Of a DNA stretch of 64,000 nt, positions 34,297 through 42,190 are shown in pieces. Under the pieces are notes generated by a model that was not told the origin of the DNA, ran no database searches, and saw nothing but the letters and a program-made list of their open reading frames with translations. The stretch spans positions 62,001 through 126,000 of the forward strand of contig JAMHWF010000044.1 of assembly GCA_035911095.1 (NCBI GenBank), written 5' to 3'. The DNA is from JAMHWF01 sp035911095. GTDB lineage: Bacteria; Pseudomonadota; Gammaproteobacteria; Burkholderiales; Burkholderiaceae_C. Every line of letters begins with the position of its first letter. Position 1 is the stretch's first letter. A program made the position numbers and the translations under genes.

Positions 34297-34710
34297 TCAC
34301 TCGGGGCGGAAGTCGATCGACGCCGAGTTGATGCAGTAGCGGTCGCCGGTCGGGGCCGGGCCGTCCTCGAAGACATGGCCGAGATGGGCGCCGCAGCGGT
34401 TGCAGCGCACCTCGACGCGCACCATGCCGTGGCTGCGGTCGACCACGCGCTCGATCACCTCGCTGTTGACTGGTTGCCAGTAGCTCGGCCAGCCGCAGCC
34501 GGCGTCGAACTTGGTCGTCGACTCGAACAACGGCGTGCCGCAGCCGATGCAGTTGTAGTGGCCCTTCTCGAAGTGGTCCCAGTACTTGCCGCTGAAGGGC
34601 CGCTCGGTGGCGGCGTTGCGCGTGACCTGGTACTGCATCGGGTCGAGCTGGGCACGCCACTCGGCGTCGGTCTTCTCCACCTCGCGGGGCTTGTGGTCCG
34701 TGGTCTTCAT
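34297..34710 (-). CDS. msrB: Peptide-methionine (R)-S-oxide reductase
   Basis: 137 residues. Zinc-binding CIGC and CNRC pairs, substrate-pocket GCGWPSYWQPV and catalytic RYCINSASIDF with the active-site Cys. Repairs methionine-R-sulfoxide in proteins using thioredoxin. The start at 34710 (MKTTDHK) is followed at once by the conserved domain; a longer in-frame start at 34794 is unlikely. First gene of the msrB-yciB-bolA-ppiC cluster. Confidence 0.95.
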   Translation of the reverse strand: MKTTDHKPREVEKTDAEWRAQLDPMQYQVTRNAATERPFSGKYWDHFEKGHYNCIGCGTPLFESTTKFDAGCGWPSYWQPVNSEVIERVVDRSHGMVRVEVRCNRCGAHLGHVFEDGPAPTGDRYCINSASIDFRPE

Positions 34711-34839
34711 GATGGACAGGACACCTCGATGGTCAGCGCCCGGTGTGGGCGGGGAGCCAGCATCAGCGCGCCGCATCGGCGGGCGCGTCAGCAAAGTGTA
34801 AGGCGCAAGCCCGGCGCCGTCGAAGCCAAAGGCGATGGT

Positions 34840-35739
34840 TCAGGTCGCGGGCTTGTCCGACAGGGCCTTCAGGTTCTCGCGCAGCGAGTCGCTCATCGGC
34901 GCGTCGAGGTTGATGCCCTTGGGCGGGATCGGCGACTGGAACCACTTCTTGTAGAGGGTTTCGAACTCGCCGCTCGACATCAGGCCCGAGAGGGTGTCGT
35001 CGACCAGTTTCTTGAAGTCCGGGTCGTCCCTGCGCAGCATGATCGCGTAGGGCTCGATCTGCACCGCGTCGCCGACGATCGCCAGCTCGGCCGGGTTCTG
35101 GGCGCTGGCGCGCAGGCCATAGAGCAGCACGTCGTCCATGCCGAAGGCGTCTGCCCGGCCGGTCTGCACCATCAGCGCCGATTCGGCATGGTCCTTCGCC
35201 GAGAGCAGCTCGAAGCCGAGCTTGTCGTCGGTGTTGAGGCGGCGCAGCACCTGGTAGTTGGTGGTGCCGGTGGTCGAGACGACCTTCCGGCCGGCGAGGT
35301 CGGCCCATGACTTCACAGGCCCGCCGGCCTTCACCAGCAGCCGGGTGCCGGTGTAGAAGTAGTTGATCGCGAAGGCGACCTGCTTGGCGCGCTCGCTGTT
35401 GTTGGTGGTCGAGCCGCACTCGACGTCGATCGTGCCGTTCTGCATCAGCGGGATGCGGTTCTGCGAGGTGACCGACTGCGTGCCGACCTGCAGGTCGGCG
35501 CGCCCCGTCGCCGTCTTCACCCGCTCGACGATGCGGGCGCAGATCTCCCAGCCGAAGCCGGTCGGCCGGGCGTCGCCGTCGAGGTAGGAGAACGGGATCG
35601 ACGATTCGCGGTACGCGACCGTGATGCGGCCGCTCTGCCTGACCTTGTCGAGCGTCGAGGACGCCGAGGTCTGGGCCGCCGCCGGCGCGAGCGGCAACAG
35701 GCAGATCAGGGCGGCGGCAAGGGAGGGGGCGATGCGCAT
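34840..35739 (-). CDS. Amino-acid ABC transporter substrate-binding protein, glutamate/aspartate type
   Basis: 299 residues. Signal peptide to about 22 (cut after AAAQ). Family-3 solute-binding protein resembling GltI: ESSIPFSYLDGDARPTGFGWEIC, VECGSTTNNSERAKQVAFAI and MLRRDDPDFKKLVDDTL are characteristic. Periplasmic capture of glutamate/aspartate or similar. No permease or ATPase gene adjoins it; the nearest transporter genes (37624 onward) are of the branched-chain class and on the other strand, so it is an orphan subunit. Confidence 0.88.
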   Translation of the reverse strand: MRIAPSLAAALICLLPLAPAAAQTSASSTLDKVRQSGRITVAYRESSIPFSYLDGDARPTGFGWEICARIVERVKTATGRADLQVGTQSVTSQNRIPLMQNGTIDVECGSTTNNSERAKQVAFAINYFYTGTRLLVKAGGPVKSWADLAGRKVVSTTGTTNYQVLRRLNTDDKLGFELLSAKDHAESALMVQTGRADAFGMDDVLLYGLRASAQNPAELAIVGDAVQIEPYAIMLRRDDPDFKKLVDDTLSGLMSSGEFETLYKKWFQSPIPPKGINLDAPMSDSLRENLKALSDKPAT

Positions 35740-35900
35740 GCGCGTCCTTTGTTGGCCGGGAGAGTGTCGGCGACATCCTAGGGCGCGCAGGGCGCTGGTG
35801 CCGCCCGGCCCAGGGAAAACCGCAGTCGGGGCGTCGCCAAGCGGGTTTCTATGATGCTGGCCGGCCGGCCCGCGTCGGGTGCCGGCACGAAGGAGCAGCC

Positions 35901-37547
35901 ATGGCAGCGCTGATGGGCCGGATGATGACGATGCCGCTGATGATCTCCTCGCTGCTGCGCCACGCGGCGCGGCACGCAGGCGATGTCGAGGTCGTGTCGC
36001 GACGGGTCGAGGGCGACATCCACCGCTACAACTGGCGCGACGTCGAGCGGCGCGCGCGCCAGCTGGCCCAGGCCCTGGCGCGCCTGGGCTGCGAGCCGGG
36101 CGACCGCGTCGCGACCCTGGCCTGGAACGGCTACCGCCACCTCGAGCTGTACTTCGGCACCTCGGGCTCCCGGCTCGTCTGCCACACGGTCAACCCGCGG
36201 CTCTTCCCCGAGCAGATCGCCTGGATCGCCGCCGATGCGGACGACCGGGTGCTGTGCTTCGACATCTGCTTCCTGCCGCTGGTCGAGCAGCTCGCCCCGC
36301 AGCTGAAGACGGTGCGCCACTTCGTCGCGATGACGGACCGCGCCCACATGCCCGCCGCCACGACGATTCCCGGCCTGCTCTGCTACGAGGAGCTGGTCGA
36401 GGCCGAGGACGGCGCCTGGACCTGGCCCCAGTTCGACGAGAACACCGCCTCGGGCATCTGCTACACCTCGGGCACCACCGGGCACCCGAAGGGCGCCGTC
36501 TACAGCCACCGCTCGACGCTGCTGCACACCTATGCGCTGATGGTGCCGGACGCGATGGGCCTCTCGTCCCACGACGTGATCCTGCCGGTGGTGCCGATGT
36601 TCCACGTCAACGCCTGGGGCGTGCCCTATGCGGCGCCGGCGATCGGCGCCAAGCTGGTGCTGCCGGGGCCCTTCCTCGACGGCAAGTCGCTGCACGAGCT
36701 GATGGAGGCCGAGCAGGTGACGTTCAGTGCCGGCGTGCCGACGGTCTGGCTCGGCCTGCTCACCCACATGAAGGCGCAGGGGCTGCGCTTCACCAGCCTG
36801 AAGCGCACCGTCGTTGGCGGCTCGGCGCTGCCGCCGGCGATGATGCGGATGCTCGAGGACGATTTCGGCGTGCAGGCGATCCATGCCTGGGGCATGACCG
36901 AGATGTCGCCGCTGGGCACGCTGGCGCGGCTGTCGTCGCGCCACGAGGGCCTGGACGAGGAGGCGAAGCGCCGGGCGCTGGAGAAGCAGGGCGCCGCGCT
37001 CTTCGGCGTCGACATGGCGATCCTCGACGACGAGGGCGCCGAGCTGCCCTGGGACGGCCGCAGTGCCGGCAATCTGGTGGTGCGCGGGCCCTGGATCCTC
37101 GACCGCTACCTGGGCCGCGACGAGTCGCCGCTGGTCGAGGTGGGCGGCCAGCGCTGGTTCCCGACCGGCGACGTGGCAACCATCGACCCCTACGCCTGCA
37201 TGCAGATCACCGACCGCAGCAAGGACGTGATCAAGTCGGGTGGCGAGTGGATCAGCTCGATCGACCTCGAGAACATCGCGCTCGCCCACCCGGCGGTGCA
37301 CGAGGCCGCGGCGATCGCCGCGCGCCACCCGAAGTGGGACGAGCGCCCGCTGCTCGTCGTCGTGCGCAAGCCCGGCGCCGAGCTGAGCCGCGAGGAGATG
37401 CTCGCCTTCTACGCGGGCCGCATCGCCAAGTGGCAGATCCCCGACGACGTGGTCTTCGTCGACGAGATCCCGCACACCGCGACCGGCAAGATCCAGAAGC
37501 TGCGCCTGCGCGAGCTGTTCAAGGACCACGTGCTGCCCGGCGCCTGA
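35901..37547 (+). CDS. Fatty acyl-CoA ligase (AlkK-like AMP-binding enzyme)
   Basis: 548 residues. The P-loop-like motif YTSGTTGHPKGAVYSHRS (about 188-205), the adenylate motif GWGMTE-type segment HAWGMTEMSPLG, GDVATIDPYACMQITDRSKDVIKSGGEWIS (hinge and A8) and the catalytic Lys near the C-terminus in TATGKIQKLRLR are all in place. The set resembles medium/long-chain acyl-CoA synthetases of the AlkK type. Activates an acid as acyl-CoA using ATP. ATG with AGGAG upstream. First gene of a co-directional cluster with a branched-chain-type ABC importer, a thioesterase and an acyl-CoA dehydrogenase, suggesting import and activation of a carboxylic acid. Confidence 0.9.
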   Translation: MAALMGRMMTMPLMISSLLRHAARHAGDVEVVSRRVEGDIHRYNWRDVERRARQLAQALARLGCEPGDRVATLAWNGYRHLELYFGTSGSRLVCHTVNPRLFPEQIAWIAADADDRVLCFDICFLPLVEQLAPQLKTVRHFVAMTDRAHMPAATTIPGLLCYEELVEAEDGAWTWPQFDENTASGICYTSGTTGHPKGAVYSHRSTLLHTYALMVPDAMGLSSHDVILPVVPMFHVNAWGVPYAAPAIGAKLVLPGPFLDGKSLHELMEAEQVTFSAGVPTVWLGLLTHMKAQGLRFTSLKRTVVGGSALPPAMMRMLEDDFGVQAIHAWGMTEMSPLGTLARLSSRHEGLDEEAKRRALEKQGAALFGVDMAILDDEGAELPWDGRSAGNLVVRGPWILDRYLGRDESPLVEVGGQRWFPTGDVATIDPYACMQITDRSKDVIKSGGEWISSIDLENIALAHPAVHEAAAIAARHPKWDERPLLVVVRKPGAELSREEMLAFYAGRIAKWQIPDDVVFVDEIPHTATGKIQKLRLRELFKDHVLPGA

Positions 37548-37623
37548 GCTCGGCGGCGGCGGGCCGCTCGCCGCGCATGCACGTACAGTGCGCGCCGGAC
37601 CGGCCGCCCGTCATTCCCCGCCG

Positions 37624-38658
37624 ATGGAGTTTCTCGCGATCTCGCTGCTGAACGGCCTGAGCTACGGGCTGCTGCTGTTCATGCTCAGCTCGGGCCTGAC
37701 GCTGATCTTCGGGATGATGGGCGTGCTGAACTTCGCCCACGCGAGCTTCTACATGCTGGGCGCCTACCTCGGCCATGCGATCGCGGGCGTGCTCGGCTTC
37801 TGGGTCGCGCTGGTCGCGGCGCCGCTCGCGGTGGGCCTGCTCGGCGCGGCCTTCGAGGTGGGCTGCCTGCGGCGCGTCCATCGCCACGGCCATGTGCCGG
37901 AGCTGCTGGCGACCTTCGGGCTCGCCTATGTGGTGCTCGAAGTGGTGCAACTGGTCTGGGGGCGCTCGTCGCTCGCCTTCGCCCCGCCCGAGGCGCTGCG
38001 CGGGTCGCTCTTCACGCTGGTCGCGACGCCGGCGGAGGGCTTGCGCCTGGTCTGGGGCGCCGCGCCGCCGGCGCTCTGCGCCGCGGCCGAGGGCGCAGCG
38101 CGGGCGAACTGCTCGCCGTTCCCCGCCACGCGCGGTTTCATGATGGGCGTGGCGCTGGCGATGATGGCGGCGCTGTGGCTCGCCTTGACGCGCACGCGCC
38201 TCGGCCTGGTCGTCCGCGCCGCGCTGACCCATCCTCAGATGGTCGAGGCGCTCGGCCACGACGTGCCCAAGGTCTTCATGCTGGTCTTCGGCGGCGGCGC
38301 GGCACTGGCCGGGCTGGCGGGTGTGATCGGCGGCAGCACCTTCGTCACCGAGCCGGCGATGGCGGCGGCGGTGGGCTCGCTGGTCTTCGTCGTGGTCGTC
38401 GTCGGCGGGCTCGGCTCGCTGGGCGGGGCCTTCGTCGCCTCGCTGCTGATTGGCGTGTTGCAGAGCTTCGCGGTGGCGATCGACCTGTCCTTCGGCCACC
38501 TCGCCGCGGCGCTGGGCTGGGCGCCGGGCGAGGTGGCGTGGCCGGAGGCGCTGGCCAGGATCAGCTTGGCGCAGGTGGCGCCGGTGCTGCCGTACCTGCT
38601 GCTGGTGGCGGTGCTGGTCCTGCGCCCGCGCGGGCTGCTCGGGACGCGTGAAGGCTGA
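37624..38658 (+). CDS. livH: Branched-chain-type ABC transporter permease (LivH)
   Basis: 344 residues with about eight membrane segments. Carries the LivH signatures GLSYGLLLFMLSSGLTLIFGMMGVLNFAHASFY-type opening (37,650-37,750) and GGSTFVTEPAMAAAVG and VVVGGLGSLGGAFVASLLIG in the second half. An insertion of about 35 residues with two Cys (region about 145-180) is longer than usual. The ATG at 37624 begins just before the first helix. The next gene starts inside its 3' end. Confidence 0.9.
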   Translation: MEFLAISLLNGLSYGLLLFMLSSGLTLIFGMMGVLNFAHASFYMLGAYLGHAIAGVLGFWVALVAAPLAVGLLGAAFEVGCLRRVHRHGHVPELLATFGLAYVVLEVVQLVWGRSSLAFAPPEALRGSLFTLVATPAEGLRLVWGAAPPALCAAAEGAARANCSPFPATRGFMMGVALAMMAALWLALTRTRLGLVVRAALTHPQMVEALGHDVPKVFMLVFGGGAALAGLAGVIGGSTFVTEPAMAAAVGSLVFVVVVVGGLGSLGGAFVASLLIGVLQSFAVAIDLSFGHLAAALGWAPGEVAWPEALARISLAQVAPVLPYLLLVAVLVLRPRGLLGTREG

Positions 38659-40759
38659 GCGGTTGCCCTTCCGCGGGCTCGTCTGGGGCGGCTTCGCGCT
38701 GCTGCTGGCGGTGGCGCCGCTGGTGTTCTCCGGCGGGCTCGGGCTGGCGATGCTCTCGCAGATGGGCATCGCGATCCTCGCCTGCCTCTCGTACAACCTG
38801 CTGTTCGGCCAGGGTGGCATGCCGAGCTTCGGGCATGCCGTCTACACCGGGCTCGCCGCCTTCGTCGCGGTACACGCGCTGAACCGCATCGGCGACGGCA
38901 GCCTCCCGCTGCCGGTGAGCCTGCTGCCGCTGGTGGGCGGCCTGGCGGGCCTGGCCTTCGCGCTGCCGCTCGGCTGGCTCTCGACGCGCCGCGCCGGCAC
39001 CACCTTCGCGATGATCACGCTGGGCATCGGCGAGCTGGTGTTCGCACTGGCGCCGCTGATGCCGGGCTTCTTCGGCGGCGAGGGCGGCGTCTCGACGGAC
39101 CGCGTCGTCGGCGCGCCGGTGCTCGGCATCAGCTACGGGCCGCAATGGCAGGTGTACGGGCTGATCGCCGTCTACACCTTCGCCGGCACCGCGGCGCTGT
39201 ACGCCTTCACGCGCACGCCGCTCGGCCGCATCCTCGAGGCGGTGCGCGACGACCCCGAGCGGGCCGAGTTCGTCGGCTACAGCGCGAGGCGGGTGCGCCA
39301 CCTGGCCTTCGTCATCGCGGGTTTCTTCGCCGGCATCGCCGGCGGGCTGCAGGCGCTGAACTTCGAGATCGCGACCGCCGAGCTGGTCGGCACGACGCGC
39401 TCGGGCGGATACCTGCTGTTCACGCTGCTCGGCGGCGCCGGCTTCTTCTTCGGGCCGATCGTCGGCGGCGTGCTGATGGTCGTCGCGACTGTGTGGCTGT
39501 CGGCCTGGACCAAGGCCTGGCTGCTCTACCTAGGCCTCGCCTTCCTGCTGACGGTGATGTATGCGCCGGGCGGTATCGCGAGCCTGCTCGCGGCGCTGTG
39601 GCGGGTCGCGGCCCGCGGCCGCCTCCGGGCGATCGCCGGGCCCGGGCTGGCGCTGGGCGGGGCGCTCGCGGTGCTGCTCGCCGGGGCGACGGCGCTGGTC
39701 GAGATGGTCTACCACCTGCAGCTCGGCGCCGCGCTCGGGCCGCGGCTGGAGTGGCTGGGCGTGCCGCTGGACACCTCGGGCGCCGGCAGCTGGGCCGGGG
39801 CCGCGCTGCTGCTGGTGGCGGGGGGCGGCCTGTTCGAGTTCGCGCGGCGGCGTTTCGTGCCCCGCTGGCAGGCGGTGCAGGCCGAGATCGAGGCCGCCGA
39901 GGTCAGGCCGCCGGAGCTCGAGCCCGCCGACGTCCGGCAGAGCCCAGGCGAGCCGGGGGAGGCGCCCAGGGCCACCGAGGCTGATTCGACCGTCCCGGCG
40001 CTCGAGCTGCGCGGCCTGCGCAAGGCCTTCGGCCGCACCCAGGTGATCCGTGGTGCGACGCTGGCTCTCCGGCCCGGCGAACGGGTCGCGCTGATCGGGC
40101 CGAACGGCGCCGGCAAGTCGACGCTGTTCGACCTCGTCAGCGGCCGCGCGGCACCTGATGCCGGCGAGGTGCGTCTCGGCGGCAGGCGCATCGACGGGCT
40201 GCCCCCGTACCAGGTCCGCCGCCTGGGCCTCGCGCGCAGCTTCCAGGTCAGCCGGCTCTTCGGCCGCCTGTCGGTGTTCGACAACCTGCGTTGCGCGCTG
40301 CTCTGGCCGCTCGGCGTCGGCCATGCGTGCTGGCGTTCGCTCGACGGGCAGAGCGAAGTCAACGCGCGTGCCGAGGGGCTGATCGCGCGGCTGCACCTGG
40401 CGCCGCGCCGCGACACGCCGGCCGCGCAGCTGAGCTATGCCGAGCAGCGCGCGCTCGAGGTCGGCCTGGCGGTGGCCGGCGGCGCGCCGATCGTGCTGCT
40501 CGACGAGCCCACCGCCGGCATGAGCCGCAGCGAGACGCAGCGCTTCGTCGCGCTCGTCCGCGAGCTGACCGAGGGGCGCACGCTGCTTGTCGTCGAGCAC
40601 GACATGAGCGTCGTCTTCGGCCTGGCCGACCGTGTCGCGGTGCTGGTGCAGGGCGAGGTGATCGCCTTCGACACGCCCGAGGCGGTGCGCGCCGACCCGC
40701 GCGTGCGCGAGGCCTACCTCGGCGCATTGCCGCCCGGCGGGCAGGGGGCAGCGCCGTGA
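38648..40759 (+). CDS. livM-livG: Fused ABC permease/ATP-binding protein (LivM-LivG)
   Basis: 703 residues starting with GTG at 38648, overlapping livH by 11 bp. Residues 1 to about 315 form a LivM permease (NLLFGQGGMPSFGHAVYTG, GEGGVSTDR, GYSARRVRHLAFVIAGFFAG). Residues about 320-415 hold two extra hydrophobic segments not found in simple LivM. From about 450 comes a LivG ATPase: GPNGAGKST Walker A, Q-loop SFQVSRLFG, signature LSYAEQRALEVGLA, Walker B VLLDEPTAGMS and H-loop VEHDM. Fusions of this kind are common in Burkholderiales. Forms the transporter core with LivH and LivF. Confidence 0.9.
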   Translation: MKAERLPFRGLVWGGFALLLAVAPLVFSGGLGLAMLSQMGIAILACLSYNLLFGQGGMPSFGHAVYTGLAAFVAVHALNRIGDGSLPLPVSLLPLVGGLAGLAFALPLGWLSTRRAGTTFAMITLGIGELVFALAPLMPGFFGGEGGVSTDRVVGAPVLGISYGPQWQVYGLIAVYTFAGTAALYAFTRTPLGRILEAVRDDPERAEFVGYSARRVRHLAFVIAGFFAGIAGGLQALNFEIATAELVGTTRSGGYLLFTLLGGAGFFFGPIVGGVLMVVATVWLSAWTKAWLLYLGLAFLLTVMYAPGGIASLLAALWRVAARGRLRAIAGPGLALGGALAVLLAGATALVEMVYHLQLGAALGPRLEWLGVPLDTSGAGSWAGAALLLVAGGGLFEFARRRFVPRWQAVQAEIEAAEVRPPELEPADVRQSPGEPGEAPRATEADSTVPALELRGLRKAFGRTQVIRGATLALRPGERVALIGPNGAGKSTLFDLVSGRAAPDAGEVRLGGRRIDGLPPYQVRRLGLARSFQVSRLFGRLSVFDNLRCALLWPLGVGHACWRSLDGQSEVNARAEGLIARLHLAPRRDTPAAQLSYAEQRALEVGLAVAGGAPIVLLDEPTAGMSRSETQRFVALVRELTEGRTLLVVEHDMSVVFGLADRVAVLVQGEVIAFDTPEAVRADPRVREAYLGALPPGGQGAAP

Positions 40760-41547
40760 CGGCCGCGCCGGCCGTCACGGCCGGGGCGAACGGGACCACG
40801 GGGGCGTCACTCCCGCTCCTCGAGCTGTGCCAGCTGCGGGCCGGCTACGGCAAGAGCCTGGTGCTGCACGGCGTCGACCTGGCCGTGGGCGCGGGCGAGA
40901 TCGTCGCGCTGCTCGGCCGCAACGGCTCGGGCCGCTCGACGACGGTCAAGGCGGCGATGGGCCTGGTCGAAGGCCGCGGCTCGGTGCGCTGGCGCGGCGA
41001 GGAGGTCCTGGGCCGCAAGCCCTTCGAGATCGCGCGCCTGGGCCTCGGCTACGTGCCCGAGAGCCGCGACGTCTTCCCGACGCTCAGCGTGCACGAGAAC
41101 CTGATGCTCGGCGAGCGGCCCAGGCCCCGGGGCTGGCGTCGTGGTGGCCTCCCCGGCGGCGAGCCCGCGCCGCACTGGAGCTGCGACGCGCTCTACGCGC
41201 TCTTCCCGCCGCTGGCGGCACGCCGCCACACCGAGGCCGGCGTGCTCTCCGGTGGCGAGCAGCAGATGCTGAGCCTGGCGCGCACGCTGGGGGGCGGCCC
41301 GCAGCTGGTGATGGTCGACGAGCCGACCGAAGGCCTGGCACCGAAGCTGGTCGAGGTGGTCGCCGGCTGTCTGCTCGAACTGCAACGCCGGGGGGTCGCC
41401 GTGCTGCTCGTCGAGCAGAAGCTGACGATCGCGCTCGAGGTCTCGCAGCGCTGCGCGGTGATGGGGCAGGGGCGCATCGTCTTCGACGGCACCCCGGCCG
41501 GGCTGGCCGCCAGCGCCTACATTCGCAAGGAGTGGCTCGAGGTCTAG
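40756..41547 (+). CDS. livF: Branched-chain-type ABC transporter ATP-binding protein (LivF)
   Basis: 263 residues from a GTG at 40756 that overlaps the previous stop (GTGA). LivF hallmarks: ELCQLRAGYGKSLVLHGVDL, YVPESRDVFPTLSVHENL, signature LSGGEQQMLSLARTL, Walker B VMVDEPTEGLAP, H-loop-region VEQK. The Walker A reads GRNGSGRSTT, with Arg where the ATP-contacting Lys is normally found. The rest is intact, so the partner LivG site may carry most activity, or this is a subfamily variant. About 14 residues of insertion near 115-130 are Arg/Gly/Pro-rich. Confidence 0.9.
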   Translation: MTAAPAVTAGANGTTGASLPLLELCQLRAGYGKSLVLHGVDLAVGAGEIVALLGRNGSGRSTTVKAAMGLVEGRGSVRWRGEEVLGRKPFEIARLGLGYVPESRDVFPTLSVHENLMLGERPRPRGWRRGGLPGGEPAPHWSCDALYALFPPLAARRHTEAGVLSGGEQQMLSLARTLGGGPQLVMVDEPTEGLAPKLVEVVAGCLLELQRRGVAVLLVEQKLTIALEVSQRCAVMGQGRIVFDGTPAGLAASAYIRKEWLEV

Positions 41548-41584
41548 GGCCGTGTCCCACGCCGCCGTTGCAAGGAGCGCCTGC

Positions 41585-42031
41585 ATGCAGTTTCCCGTCG
41601 TCATCCCCTTCGTGCAGCACCTCGGCTTCGAGCTGCTGCGTTTCGAGGGCGGCGCTTCCGAGATCGCGCTCGAGCTGCGGCCGGAGCTGATGAACTCCTT
41701 CCAGGTCGCGCACGGGGGCCTGACGATGACCCTGCTCGACGTCGCGATGGCGCACGCGGCGCGCAGCCCCGAGCAGCCGGGCGACGAGCCCGCCGCCGGC
41801 GTCGTGACGATCGAGATGAAGACCAGCTTCATGCGCCCCGGTGAAGGGCGCTTGCTGGCGCACGGACAGCTGCTGCACCGCACCGCTTCTTTCGCCTTCT
41901 GCGAAGGGCGGGTGCTCGGGCCGGACGGGGCGCTGCTGGCCCATGCGACCGGCACCTTCAAGTACGTGCGCGGCGTGGCCGGGCAGGGCCGACGGATCGG
42001 GCGGCTGCAGCGGACGGACGGGTCCGATTGA
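41585..42031 (+). CDS. PaaI-like hotdog-fold thioesterase
   Basis: 148 residues. The hotdog signature is ELRPELMNSFQVAHGGLTMTLLDVAMAHAA, with the HGG motif and the catalytic-region Asp in the following helix. Hydrolyses acyl- or aryl-CoA thioesters. The ATG at 41585 has AAGGAG at proper spacing; a GTG at 41552 lacks one. 37 bp after livF and 159 bp before the acyl-CoA dehydrogenase, so it fits as a proofreading or CoA-recycling enzyme of the cluster. Confidence 0.85.
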   Translation: MQFPVVIPFVQHLGFELLRFEGGASEIALELRPELMNSFQVAHGGLTMTLLDVAMAHAARSPEQPGDEPAAGVVTIEMKTSFMRPGEGRLLAHGQLLHRTASFAFCEGRVLGPDGALLAHATGTFKYVRGVAGQGRRIGRLQRTDGSD

Positions 42032-42190
42032 CCTGAGGGCTTGAGGCGCGGGCGCCGGCCAAAGGCGCGTTTCTCGGGATTGCCCGGGCGGGGCGACTTC
42101 GGCACACCGAGGGGATGCCGCCCGGCCCACCCGGAGCGGCACGCGCCGCGGCGTACGTGCGGCGCAAGCCCTTGCCGCCAGGAGTTCGCC

